Below, in pieces: positions 32,922 through 43,054 of a stretch of 64,000 bases of DNA. Both the position numbers and the translations under genes were made by a program. Under the pieces are notes generated by a model. That model saw only the letters and a list, made by a program, of their open reading frames with translations, did not search any database and was not told the origin of the DNA. Positions within the stretch are counted from its first letter, which is position 1, and the number at the start of each line of letters is the position of its first letter. Source of the DNA: Topomyia yanbarensis (lineage: Eukaryota; Arthropoda; Insecta; Diptera; Culicidae); NCBI RefSeq assembly GCF_030247195.1, contig NC_080672.1, positions 65,823,771 through 65,887,770 of the forward strand, read 5' to 3'.

Positions 32922-35900
32922 GTCATCGAACGAGGTCACCGATTCGATCACTGTTCTACAGTGGAACAGCAGAAGTATCCTCCCGAAAATCGATTCCTTT
33001 AAATTTTTACTAAATAGTTTAAAATGTGATGCTTTCGCATTATGTGAAACTTGGTTAACTTCCGATATAAATCTCAACTTCCACGACTTTAATATAATTC
33101 GGCTGGATCGAGAAAACCCCTATGGAGGAGTACTTTTGGGGATCAAAAAGTGCTATTCTTTCAACCGAATTAACCTCCCTTCGACACCAGGCATTGAAAT
33201 TGTCGCTTGTCAAGTTTTAATCAAAGGTAAAGACCTTTGCGTTGCTTCCATCTACATTCCTCCTAGAGCCTCGGTAGGGCACCGAACGCTTTGTAATATC
33301 ACGGAATCCTTACCGGCACCGCGGCTAGTTCTGGGAGACTTTAACTCGCACGGTACGGTATGGGGCTGTCTTCATGATGATAATAGATCAACATTAATCC
33401 AAGATCTTTGCGATAATTTCAACATGACCATCTTAAACACGGGAGAAATGACGCGGATTCCTACACCACCAGCACGCGCAAGCGCGTTGGATTTGTCGCT
33501 TTGCTCGACATCGCTACAGTTAGATTGCATGTGGAAGGTGATCCCTGATCCCCACGGTAGCGATCATTTGCCTATCGTGATTTCAATTGCTAACGGTTCA
33601 AGACCATCGGAAACAATCAATGTCTCATATGACCTCACACGGAACATTGATTGGAAGAGTTACGCGACCGCGATATCCGTTAAAATCGAATCCACTCAAG
33701 AACTTCCTCCGGAGGAAGAGTACAGGTTTTTGGCTGGCTTGATTCTCGACAGTGCGAATCAAGCTCAGACTAAACCAGTACCCAGCGCGAATACCCATGG
33801 ACGGTCTCCCACCCTGTGGTGGGATAAAGAGTGCTCAGAGCTGTACGCGGAAAAGTCCACTGCATATAAGGCCTTCCGGGAAGACGGGTTACCCGCTAGC
33901 TATCAACAGTACGCGTCGTTAGAAAGGCGAATGAAGAGTCTAATGAAAGCCAAAAAACGCAGTTATTGGCGCCGGTTCGTCGACGGGTTAACGAGAGAAA
34001 CAGCGATGAGCACTCTTTGGGGTACGGCTCGACGTATGCGTAACCGTAATAGTACCAACGAGAACGTAGAATATTCAAACCGTTGGATATTCGCTTTCGC
34101 CAAGAAGATCTGTCCGGACTCTGTCCCGGTACAGAAAACGTGCCGCGCCGCGTCTCCTCACGATACCGCGAACGAAACATCGTTTTCGATGGTGGAGTTC
34201 TCACTTGCTCTCTTATCGTGCAACAATAACGCCCCAGGGTTAGACAGAATTAAATTCAACTTGCTGAAGAATCTGCCTGACACTGCAAAAAGGCGCTTGT
34301 TGAATTTATTTAACAAGTTTCTTGAGGGTAACATTGTCCCTTATGAATGGAGGCAAGTGAAGGTCATCGCCATCCAAAAACCAGGAAAACCAGCCTCCGA
34401 CCACAACTCGTATCGGCCGATTGCAATGCTGTCCTGTATTCGGAAGTTATTCGAGAAAATGATCTTGTTTCGCCTCGACAATTGGGTTGAAGCAAATGGC
34501 TTACTGTCAGATACACAATTTGGCTTCCGCAAAGGCAAAGGGACGAACGACTGCCTTGCGTTGCTTTCTACAGAAATCCAAATGGCCTATGCTAACAAAG
34601 AGCAGATGGCATCAGTCTTCTTGGATATTAAGGGGGCTTTTGACTCAGTTTCTATCAACATTCTGTCAGAGAAGCTGCACCAGCATGGTCTTTCACCAAT
34701 TTTAAATAACTTTTTGCTAAACCTGTTGTCTGAAAAGCACATGCACTTTTCGCATGGCGATTTAACAACATCGCGATTTAGCTACATGGGTCTTCCCCAG
34801 GGCTCATGTCTAAGTCCCCTGCTCTACAATTTCTACGTGAATGACATTGACGATTGTCTTGCCAATTCATGCACGCTAAGGCAACTTGCAGACGACGGGG
34901 TGGTCTCTGTTACAGGGCCCAAAGCTGCCGACTTGCAAGGACCATTACAAAATACCTTGGACAATTTGTCTGCTTGGGCTCTTCAGCTGGGTATTGAGTT
35001 CTCCACGGAGAAAACTGAGTTGGTTGTTTTTTCTAGGAAGCGTGAGCCGGCGCAACTCCAGCTTTTATTAATGGGTGCAACGATCAACCAGGTTTTCACA
35101 TTTAAATATCTCGGGGTCTGGTTCGACTCTAAAGGTACCTGGGGATGTCACATTAGGTATCTGAAACAGAAATGCCAACAAAGGATCAATTTTCTCCGAA
35201 CAATAACTGGAACATGGTGGGGTGCTCACCCAGGAGACCTGATCAGGTTGTACCAAACAACGATATTGTCGGTGATGGAGTACGGGTGTTTCTGTTTCCG
35301 CTCCGCTGCGAACATACACTTCATCAAACTGGAGAGAATCCAGTATCGTTGCTTGCGCATTGCCTTGGGTTGCATGCACTCGACCCATACGATGAGTCTC
35401 GAAGTGCTGGCGGGCGTTCTTCCGCTAAAAAATCGATTTTGGGAACTCTCATATCGATTGCTCATCCGATGCGACATTCTGAACCCGTTGGTAATTCAAA
35501 ACTTCGAGAGGCTCGTCGAGCTTAATTCTCAAACCCGTTTTATGTCCTTGTACTTCGACTACATGGCACAGAGCATCAATCCTTCTTCGTACAATCCCAA
35601 CCGTGTCCGTTTCCTAGATACTTCTGATTCTACTGTATTCTTCGACACATCCATGAAGGAAGAGATTCGTGGAATTCCGGACCATATACGCCCGCAGGTG
35701 ATCCCCAATATATTTTATAATAAATTCCGAGAAGTCGACTGCGACAAAATGTTTTACACTGACGGATCAAATCTCGATGGGTCCACTGGCTTCGGTATCT
35801 TCAACAATACTATCACCGCTTCATTCAAGCTCAATGATCCCGCTTCAGTTTACGTCGCAGAGTTAGCTGCAATTCAGTACACCCTTGGGATCATCGACAC

Positions 35901-36600
35901 TCTGCCCACAGATCACTACTTCATCGTTTCGGACAGCCTCAGCTCTATCGAGGCTCTTCGTGCGGTGAAGCCTAAAAAGCAACTCCCGTATTTTCTGGGG
36001 ATGATACAGGAGTCCTTGTGTACGTTATCTGAAAAATCTTATCAGATTACCTTTGTTTGGGTCCCCTCTCATTGTTCTATCCCGGGCAATGAAAAGGCCG
36101 ACTCATTAGCAAAGGTGGGCGCATTAAATGGTGACATATACGAAAGACCAATCTGCTTCAACGAATTTTTTAGTATTTGTCGTCAGAGGACGCTCAACAG
36201 TTGGCAAACCTCGTGGAGCAACGGGGAACTTGGACGATGGCTACATTCGATTATCCCAAAGGTATCAACGAAGCCTTGGTTCGGGGGGATGGATGTGGGT
36301 CGGGATTTTATTCGCGTAATGTCCCGACTTATGTCCAATCACTACACCATGGATGCGCATTTGCGGCGTATTGGGCTTGCGGAGAGTAGTCTGTGCGCTT
36401 GTGACGAGGGCTATCACGACATCGAACACGTTGTCTGGGTATGCGCCGGGTATTGTGACGCCAGGTCTCAGTTAAAGGAATCCCTTCGGGCCCGAGGTAG
36501 ACCACCCAATGTACCAGTCCGAGATATGCTGGCAACTCGTGATTTCCCCTATATGTCCCTTATTTATACCTTCATAAAAACGATAAATATCCCAATTTAG
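32914..36600 (+). CDS. I-like ORF2 polyprotein: endonuclease, reverse transcriptase, RNase H (1228 aa)
   Basis: The apurinic-type endonuclease spans about residues 8-225, with LQWNSRSI, CETWLTSD, LVLGDFNSHGTVWG and DPHGSDHLPIVI, which includes the catalytic SDH. RT spans about 470-720, with YRPIAMLSC, FLDIKGAFDSV, GLPQGSCLSPLLYNFYVN and LADD at 658-661. LADD replaces the commoner YADD or FADD, but both aspartates are kept. RNase H spans about 945-1075, with FYTDGSNLDG (Asp 950), AELAAIQY, VSDSLSSIEAL and VWVPSHCSIPGNEKADSLAK. A cysteine/histidine region (CACDEGYHDIEHVVWVC) lies near the end. The product nicks target DNA and copies element RNA. Translation probably relies on reinitiation at the overlapping ATGGCTAA. 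All catalytic residues I can check are present. Confidence 0.95.
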   Translation: MAKSSNEVTDSITVLQWNSRSILPKIDSFKFLLNSLKCDAFALCETWLTSDINLNFHDFNIIRLDRENPYGGVLLGIKKCYSFNRINLPSTPGIEIVACQVLIKGKDLCVASIYIPPRASVGHRTLCNITESLPAPRLVLGDFNSHGTVWGCLHDDNRSTLIQDLCDNFNMTILNTGEMTRIPTPPARASALDLSLCSTSLQLDCMWKVIPDPHGSDHLPIVISIANGSRPSETINVSYDLTRNIDWKSYATAISVKIESTQELPPEEEYRFLAGLILDSANQAQTKPVPSANTHGRSPTLWWDKECSELYAEKSTAYKAFREDGLPASYQQYASLERRMKSLMKAKKRSYWRRFVDGLTRETAMSTLWGTARRMRNRNSTNENVEYSNRWIFAFAKKICPDSVPVQKTCRAASPHDTANETSFSMVEFSLALLSCNNNAPGLDRIKFNLLKNLPDTAKRRLLNLFNKFLEGNIVPYEWRQVKVIAIQKPGKPASDHNSYRPIAMLSCIRKLFEKMILFRLDNWVEANGLLSDTQFGFRKGKGTNDCLALLSTEIQMAYANKEQMASVFLDIKGAFDSVSINILSEKLHQHGLSPILNNFLLNLLSEKHMHFSHGDLTTSRFSYMGLPQGSCLSPLLYNFYVNDIDDCLANSCTLRQLADDGVVSVTGPKAADLQGPLQNTLDNLSAWALQLGIEFSTEKTELVVFSRKREPAQLQLLLMGATINQVFTFKYLGVWFDSKGTWGCHIRYLKQKCQQRINFLRTITGTWWGAHPGDLIRLYQTTILSVMEYGCFCFRSAANIHFIKLERIQYRCLRIALGCMHSTHTMSLEVLAGVLPLKNRFWELSYRLLIRCDILNPLVIQNFERLVELNSQTRFMSLYFDYMAQSINPSSYNPNRVRFLDTSDSTVFFDTSMKEEIRGIPDHIRPQVIPNIFYNKFREVDCDKMFYTDGSNLDGSTGFGIFNNTITASFKLNDPASVYVAELAAIQYTLGIIDTLPTDHYFIVSDSLSSIEALRAVKPKKQLPYFLGMIQESLCTLSEKSYQITFVWVPSHCSIPGNEKADSLAKVGALNGDIYERPICFNEFFSICRQRTLNSWQTSWSNGELGRWLHSIIPKVSTKPWFGGMDVGRDFIRVMSRLMSNHYTMDAHLRRIGLAESSLCACDEGYHDIEHVVWVCAGYCDARSQLKESLRARGRPPNVPVRDMLATRDFPYMSLIYTFIKTINIPI

Positions 36601-37466
36601 CCCCTCTCTTTTATTTCTCGTTTTTAGAGTTTCCTCCTGCCTTGTGGAACCGATCAGCTCCAGAGTGCCACTATGTAACCGCCGTCGCCCTTACCACTAC
36701 TCCTGCATAGAAGGAAACTGAAGCGAGAGCGACTCGAGTTCCGATGAGTTTTGAAGGATTCCCCGCGTGTCCGAAGAATACCATCCGCCAATCCGGTACT
36801 CGGCGACTTACTAGACTGAGGCGCAAATTTGTTTCGCTGATCCCCCTTCCCCCCCCCCCCCCCCCCCCGTTCGAGCGAAAGTTGCAAGTTTTGCTCTTCT
36901 TTCCCTGTCTCTCCCCTGTCCTTGATACAACTGCTGCTACACTGATGCGGAAATAAGCCACCCTCTGAATATCTTGACCAAGCATAAGTTTTAGTTAAAA
37001 AATTCAAATTAGTATTCTGTATTCCTAGTTTTAAGATAGCTATAATTTTTACTCTTTATTGAAACTCTTGTCCTCCATCTTGTAAATAGAATTGAATCCC
37101 TAGTTTTAAGATTTCTGTGAAGTTTCTCATAAATATTTGTTCCCCCTTTTGTGTACTAAACTATATTGTTAGTTTTAAGATAACCGTAAAATATTTCGTA
37201 AAATACTATTACTCCCCCTCTTGTATATCAAAGTGAATCCCTTGTTTTAAATTTTTTCATAAAAAAATCTTTTGGCCCTCTCTTGTATATTGAATCTTAT
37301 TTCTAGTCTTAAGATAGCTGTAAATTTTTTTTTTCCTTTGTAAAAAAAATATTTCAACATTGTAACCTCCTAGTTTTAAGATATCCAAAATGTAAAAACA
37401 TAAGTATTTGGCACCGCCAAGCTAACGCATTTGTGCCTATCAAATAAACGAAATGAATAAAAAAAA
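36601..37466 (+). other. 3' UTR of I-like copy B with an uninterrupted C20 tract
   Basis: 866 bp. A run of 20 C residues lies at 36849-36868, between ttcc and gttcgagcg. Repeated 'cctagttttaagat' motifs recur at about 37025, 37095, 37305 and 37370. The last 540 bp are duplicated as copy C at 24339-24879, and the terminal about 100 bp are shared with copy A. Confidence 0.85.
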
Positions 37467-37598
37467 ATAATCATTTCAGAATTCAATAAAACTCAGTTTG
37501 TCAGAAGCTATTGTCTAATTTAGCAACTAAGTATATTTTTATAAATTCATTTATTTATTTATTTATAATTAATTAATATCAACAGACACAGTGTGGTC

Positions 37599-40584
37599 CT
37601 AATGATAATTTCTTAATCTATTTAAAAAGTCAAATTGTAATCTGCTACGTGGAATGTGAAGATCGAACTCGGATGAAACTCTGTTGAAGGTCCGCTGCAA
37701 ACCAATGATGGCACCGTTTACTCCATAGTTAGTCCGGCGAAGAGGTAATCGGAGGAATAAATTATTGCGAAGGGCGCGAGGGCGAACGTTCATGTTTATC
37801 GCACTGAGAAGCTCGGGGCAGTCAATTCGATCTTGGAAAATATCCGAAATCGTCATAGCACGGAATAGATCCCGTCGCACTTGCAATGTATCGAGTCCAA
37901 TAAGCAAACCCCGGCTTTCATAACTTGGCAGCTGGTGAGGGTTGCTCCAAGGCAATCGACGAAGGGCAAACCGAACAAATCTGCGCTGCACTGTCTCAAT
38001 TCGATGGACACCGTTGAAATAATGAGGGTTCCACACAACTGAACAATATTCCAGAGTTGATCGAACGAGTGAGCAGTAGAGAGATTTCAAGCAGTAAATA
38101 TCTGAAAAGTGCTTAGATATTCTTATTATGAACCCCAAACAGCGTGATGCCTTTGCGACAATATAGCTGATATGCTGTCAATTGCGGATTCAGCTAGACA
38201 TTAATCGAATCGAATTGGCGTTTTTTTTCCTCGAGAACGTAATGACCGTACATTTCTTGGGGTTTAGGGTCATTCGGTTGATCTCGCACCATTCCGCAAA
38301 GGTTTCCAGTTGGCGTTGAAGGAAAGCTGCATCATCAGTATTCCGGATTCTATGGTATAACTTGAGGTCGTCGGCGAAAGACAACCGTGGTCCTTCTAAA
38401 CAAAAGTTAACGTCGTTGAAATACAGAAGAAAAATCAATGGACCAAGATGGCTGCCTTGCGGAATACCAGATGAAGCAAAGAACTCTTCGGATACACAAT
38501 CACCTATCTTGACTGCTAGACGACGATCACTGAGATACGATTGCATCCAACGGAGAATATTAGTACCAAAACCAAGTCTATCCAATTTTGCCACTGCAAT
38601 AGCGTGATTAATCTTGTCAAAAGCAGCTGAAAGGTCCGTGTAGATAACGTCAGTTTGAAGGCCGTCCGACATGGCATCTGTAACATATGTTGTGAACGAC
38701 AGAAGATTCGTAGATGTTGAACGTTTCGGCATAAATCCATGCTGAGTCTCGGAGATATACTGTTTGCAGTGGCTGGAGATGGGTTCCAACACGGCCATTT
38801 CAAACAGCTTAGGAAATGCGCTTAGCGTTGTAATACCACGGTAGTTGTCAACTACCTTTTTATCACCTTTTTTGTGAACTGGAAACATGAAGTAGGATTT
38901 CTAGAGTTCGGGAAATACTCCGGTTGTTAGCGACAATTGAAACAGATGACAAAGAGGTTCAATTAGACCGGCAGAGCATTTTTTTTAGAATAATAGTTGG
39001 TATACCATCTGGGCCTGCCGAGGTTGAAGCCTTCATTTTGCTAATCGCCAGTTGTACCATATTATTGTCGATATTGATAGAGTTCAAAGACTGGTATGAT
39101 TGAGGTACATTGAGAGCCGCGCGCGAAGCCTGGGTCGGTGTCAGTTTCTCGTTGGAGAAAACACTCGCGAACTTTTTAGAGAATAGTTGGCAGATCTCCT
39201 GTAAACTAGAGCTCATACGTCCTCCATAGCTCATCGTTGAAGGCAACCCGGATTCCTTTCTTTGCTCGTTTACATGCTTCCAGAATGTTTTAGGTTCGGA
39301 CTTCAACTTACGTTGCACGTTTCGCAAGTAATCGGCATGGCAACGCTTCGATGTATTTTTATAGACTTGGTTAACATGAACGTAGTGTTGTCGCAGCACG
39401 TAGCCCCCAAACTTGGAGTACTTCTTCAGAGCGGCTCTTTTAGTCGCTTTTAACCGTCTCAGCTCGGCAGTGTGCCACGTTGGGTGCTTAGATTGAAGGC
39501 CACTTCTTTTGGGTACATAGCGATCGATAGCATAGCTCATAACATTGGAGAAGGTCTGCACTGCAACGTTGACATCATCATTGTCGAGAATTTCAATCCA
39601 GTGGATATTCGACAGGAAGTCAATAATGCTATTATAGTTCGCTTTTCTAAAATTATAGCTGACGGTGTCAGAAGCATTGCAGTCATGCTTCACTCGAATC
39701 GCTTCAAGCAATATATACAGGGGAAGGTGGTCTTTACCAGGGGGAACGGTGCTGCGGTAACTTTTGGCGCGTAGTCAGATTTGCTCGAAAAACAGAGATC
39801 AAGGATTCTGTTGTTCTCGTTCACCACATTATTCGTTTGGCGCAGCAGATTTAGACTGTAGCAGTCAAGCAAACTGGTGATACCAGCATGAAAAGATGAC
39901 AGTTCGGGATCAGCGAACATAAATCCGTCAGAAGCAGAGCGCCATTTTAATCCGGAGAAATTGAAATCACCAACAATCAGGATCTCATCAACCGGGCTTG
40001 CTTGAGCGGAAATCCGTTCCAGTTGTAAATCAATCAATGTCGAATCGCGAGTGCGGTCCGGTGGAAGATAAACCACGCAAAGAAAAAGTGCTTTAATCAA
40101 CCAGTTTGATTCGCACCCACACCTGCTCGACACAGACCCCCAAAGTATCGTCAATCAGTTGCGCTTTCAATCGACGATGGATAGCCACAAGTACCCCGCC
40201 GCCGGTAGCCTTGAGACTGTTGCGTGAGCTGCGATCAGTTCGGAAAACATCGTAGTTGGCACCAAATGCTTGCACTGACAGAGTGCTATCGCTAAGCCAC
40301 GTCTCTGTGAGGGCGATTATGTCGAAGCATTCATCCGAACTTGCTACCAAATAATCTTCGATTACTGAATTCATACCACCGGCATTCTGGTAATATATTT
40401 GTAGTTTTGAATGCCGCGATTGATTGCTGTTGGTATCGATTTGGAAGACCCCTTCACCACTCCTGCACACAGGGCCGGGACGACTGGTGAACGCTGGCTG
40501 CAATGGCTTGACTGTGGCAGGGGGATCAAGGCCTTCCATAGTGCTAGCTGCAGTGCGTCCCAGGGTGCGATGAGTTACCAGCAT
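37599..40584 (-). pseudogene. CR1/Jockey-like ORF2 (endonuclease-RT), several frameshifts
   Basis: The endonuclease begins around 40475 (LQIYYQNAGGMNSVIEDY, ALTETWLSDS). It shifts frame near 40100-40150 and continues with VVYLPPDRTRDS and IVGDFNFSGLKWRS down to 39690. A further shift leads into 39711-38959, the linker and start of the RT (SAGPDGIPTIILKK). Another near 38890-38960 leads into 38888-38190, with YRGITTLSAFPKLFE, YTDLSAAFDKINH, SGIPQGSHLGPLIFLLYFND and LSFADDLKLY. A last shift leads to 38138-37599, the thumb and C-terminal part. The RT aspartates remain. At least four frame breaks make it non-functional. There is no RNase H. Confidence 0.88.
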
Positions 40585-40897
40585 AGCATAGAGTGCTTAG
40601 TCCTTCTGTGATCGTTGTAGAGCCGAATGTGCTATGAAGAGACGTGCTCGTTACGAATGGATCCAAATTTTGTTTTTGACATTGAAGATTCACAGCGGCG
40701 GTAGAGTTGTGTTCATCAGCAGACTGTAAGTGAAATTTACATTGAGGGCGTGCAGCATCTTGTATTGCTTCGGAAGGACATATACCCTTCTTGGCTTTAC
40801 CTGACACAGAAGAAGTCGCCGATTCGCCAGGTAGACCTAAATCGCTCGCCGGGGTACAAGAAGTTGGACAGATGAGTTTATCCGGAACAGCTTGGCG

Positions 40898-41953
40898 CTA
40901 CTGTCCACCACCAGATGGATTCTTCTCCGCCGCAATCCTGATGATAGGTCGTTGGATTTTTGAATTGGTCACAAATTCACGGAAGTAGATGTTCTCCGGC
41001 CAAGAGTCTTTGGACAGAGCCTTATCCCTGTATGATTTGCTAACGCCAACTTTGAAAGTAATGAAGCTCAAAGATGAGAGATCCTTGTCCTTAGGAACTA
41101 GACGAACTATTCTCGGTTGCAGATTCTCCCCCAGACAATCTTTCACAAGGGTAGAAACTTCATCATCCGTCGTGCTGGGATCGAATGCTGACAAGTAAAC
41201 CCATAACAGCTCCTCAGGTGGTGAAATTGTTTTTATTGTTTCAAACGCAGCTTTGGATCCACGAATATTAGGAATTTTTCTTTTGAGCGAATCATCTTCG
41301 CGTTTGCGCTTAGGTGTGTTTGCAACTGGATTATATTCAGCAATTTGTTTCCAAGGCGTTATAGTTGGGGATAGCGGTTGCAGATTCTCCCCCAGACAAT
41401 CTTTCACAAGGGTAGAAACTTCATCATCCGTCGTGCTGGGATCGAATGCTGACAAGTAAACCCATAACAGCTCCTCAGGTGGTGAAATTGTTTTTATTGT
41501 TTCAAACGCAGCTTTGGATCCACGAATATTAGGAATTTTTCTTTTGAGCGAATCATCTTCGCGTTTGCGCTTAGGTGTGTTTGCAACTGGATTATATTCA
41601 GCAATTTGTTTCCAAGGCGTTATAGTTGGGGATAGCGGTTTTGAGTCAACTTTTACCGAGAGAGCTTTGACGACATCTTTCAAATCAGCTATATCGTTCT
41701 TTATAGATTTCAGAGAATTGTCGTCAAGCACTATGTCGCAACAACGCGAAGCCATTCTACGGAAAATATCATTAGAGAATAAATCAGCACAGCCGTTGCA
41801 CATCCAGAATAGATTCCGTGGGTGGGTTCCCAGGACGTCACGAACATCATAATCCATCTTGACGCATATCATGTGGAACGAATTTCCGCAGTATCCACGA
41901 CATGTGATTCGATCAGAATCATTAACCACTTTCGAGCAGTTGTTACAAGCCAT
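40898..41953 (-). CDS. CR1/Jockey-like ORF1 with PHD-like zinc finger and an internal exact duplication
   Basis: I start at the ATG at 41953, which opens MACNNCSKVVNDSDRITC. The frame is open further upstream to 42160 but with no conserved character. Residues 1-70 carry a C4HC3-like pattern (CNNC, CRGYC, FHMIC, FWMCNGC), as in PHD-type ORF1 proteins of CR1-group elements. An 87-residue block (LSPTITPWKQIAEY ... KDCLGENLQP) follows and is present twice in tandem. The C-terminus is an RRM-like region (LLWVYLSAFDPSTTDDEV, RIVRLVPKDKDLSSLSFITF). The role would be RNA or chromatin binding during retrotransposition. The ORF itself is intact although ORF2 is not. Confidence 0.75.
   Translation of the reverse strand: MACNNCSKVVNDSDRITCRGYCGNSFHMICVKMDYDVRDVLGTHPRNLFWMCNGCADLFSNDIFRRMASRCCDIVLDDNSLKSIKNDIADLKDVVKALSVKVDSKPLSPTITPWKQIAEYNPVANTPKRKREDDSLKRKIPNIRGSKAAFETIKTISPPEELLWVYLSAFDPSTTDDEVSTLVKDCLGENLQPLSPTITPWKQIAEYNPVANTPKRKREDDSLKRKIPNIRGSKAAFETIKTISPPEELLWVYLSAFDPSTTDDEVSTLVKDCLGENLQPRIVRLVPKDKDLSSLSFITFKVGVSKSYRDKALSKDSWPENIYFREFVTNSKIQRPIIRIAAEKNPSGGGQ
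41114..41635. repeat. Exact 261-bp tandem duplication inside CR1/Jockey-like ORF1
   Basis: 41114-41374 and 41375-41635 appear identical base for base when compared by eye, and 261 is divisible by three, so the frame is kept. Identity implies the duplication is much younger than the element's ORF2 lesions, or that it is an assembly artefact. Confidence 0.93.
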
Positions 41954-42359
41954 GCTTTTGATGTAGAAATAACGCCTAGCGGGTATGCAATATGCGCAGG
42001 AAAACGCTAACGGGTAACGTGCGTCAATGGAAGCGAACTTGCACGTAACGTGCGACAACTCAACTACCCACCAGTAGATGTCGCTTTTGGCGAAAAAATT
42101 TAGCGTAACGTCTGTGCAGTGATAATGACAAGTGAAAACAAAAATCACAACCAAAAACAATCACTTTCACGAATCACACCGGCAGATATAATCGTGCTTG
42201 AAGTCACGAAATTTCAATGCACACGCACTACCGAATAAAACGATATACAGATAAAACGAGACTAAAAATTATCGCGAGTGTAAAACACTAAAAAATCAAA
42301 AAAAAACTATCAGCTCTACTGACAACCGGAATATAGCAAGCAGTGATGCCAATATAAAT

Positions 42360-43054
42360 CAAGAATCATTGAAAAAAGTTTACGTCATTAAACAAATATT
42401 GCATTATTATTTTCCTGTTTAGTTCTGAGGAAAGATGAAGGAAAGAAATATCCACCTCAACATTATGTATTAAATTTTTCCTTATTATTTATTTATTTTT
42501 ATATATAATATTTGTCGTAAAACTATCTTCATGCATGCTCTTTTGTATTATTTCTATACAAGGAAAATATTCTTGATTCATTTTCTGAATTAGAATACAT
42601 TTTCACCTCTACGTTGCCACCAGGAATAGGCACAAAAATGTGGAATTTCTGAGTGCCATATATTGTTTTGGCGTTATCATACAGCTCTGCGAATTCTTCT
42701 GACATTTTGTTGTACTGTTCAGTGAATATGTAGCAGAAATTTAATATTGTGATACTTTTATCAGTTGGCTCAACTGCCCAGTTATAAAACTCTCGTGGAG
42801 TTGTTATGGTATTTCCAAAGCCGCGAGCAAGACTGGCTTTTTTGTCGTTCGCTTAAGAGTGCCACTAATAGCATCACAGGGTACTTTTCCAATGCCATTC
42901 TACGAATTAAGTACTTTGACTGGAATCTACACAAGCTTGCGAAGTTTTTCTTACTTTTGTATTGTGCTGCTGCTCCATAAGACATAAAATAAATTTTAGA
43001 AAAGTTTGTCAATTGTTTCACAAAATTTATCATTTTTGAGATGAACGACTGAAC
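42360..43054. other. Non-coding spacer
   Basis: About 700 bp, A/T-rich. The frame at 42765-42980 (plus) has no recognisable motif. I see nothing supportable. Confidence 0.5.

Larger units (their letters stand above)
31284..37466 (+). mobile_element. I-like non-LTR retrotransposon copy B, full length with two intact ORFs
   Basis: 6183 bp flanked by the perfect 14-bp repeat ataatcatttcaga (31270-31283 and 37467-37480). Repeat X copy 2 near 45176 shows the uninterrupted target (ataatcatctcagaatccaa, read on minus). The order is 300-bp 5' UTR, ORF1 (31584-32921), ORF2 (32914-36600) and an 866-bp 3' UTR ending in an A-rich tail. A gag-like ORF1 with CCHC knuckles and an ORF2 of endonuclease, RT and RNase H fit the I clade. 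The clade name is from domain order and recognised style, not a phylogeny. Both frames are open throughout, so it may be a competent copy. Confidence 0.93.
37547..42352 (-). mobile_element. CR1/Jockey-group non-LTR retrotransposon, near full length, ORF2 broken
   Basis: On the minus strand: 5' leader (about 42352-41954), ORF1 with a PHD-like zinc region (41953-40898), ORF2 with endonuclease and RT in several frames (40584-37599), and an (ataa)n-type tail at 37547-37570. TATAAAT occurs just outside both proposed ends (37540-37546 and 42353-42359) and is a tentative 7-bp target duplication. A PHD-type ORF1 and an RT without RNase H point to the CR1/Jockey group. The assignment within it is uncertain. 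Confidence 0.8.

Noticed and set aside
37599..42160. RNase H domain in the CR1/Jockey-like element
   Set aside because: The ORF ends shortly after the RT thumb region, and no YTDGS-type motif is present in any frame.
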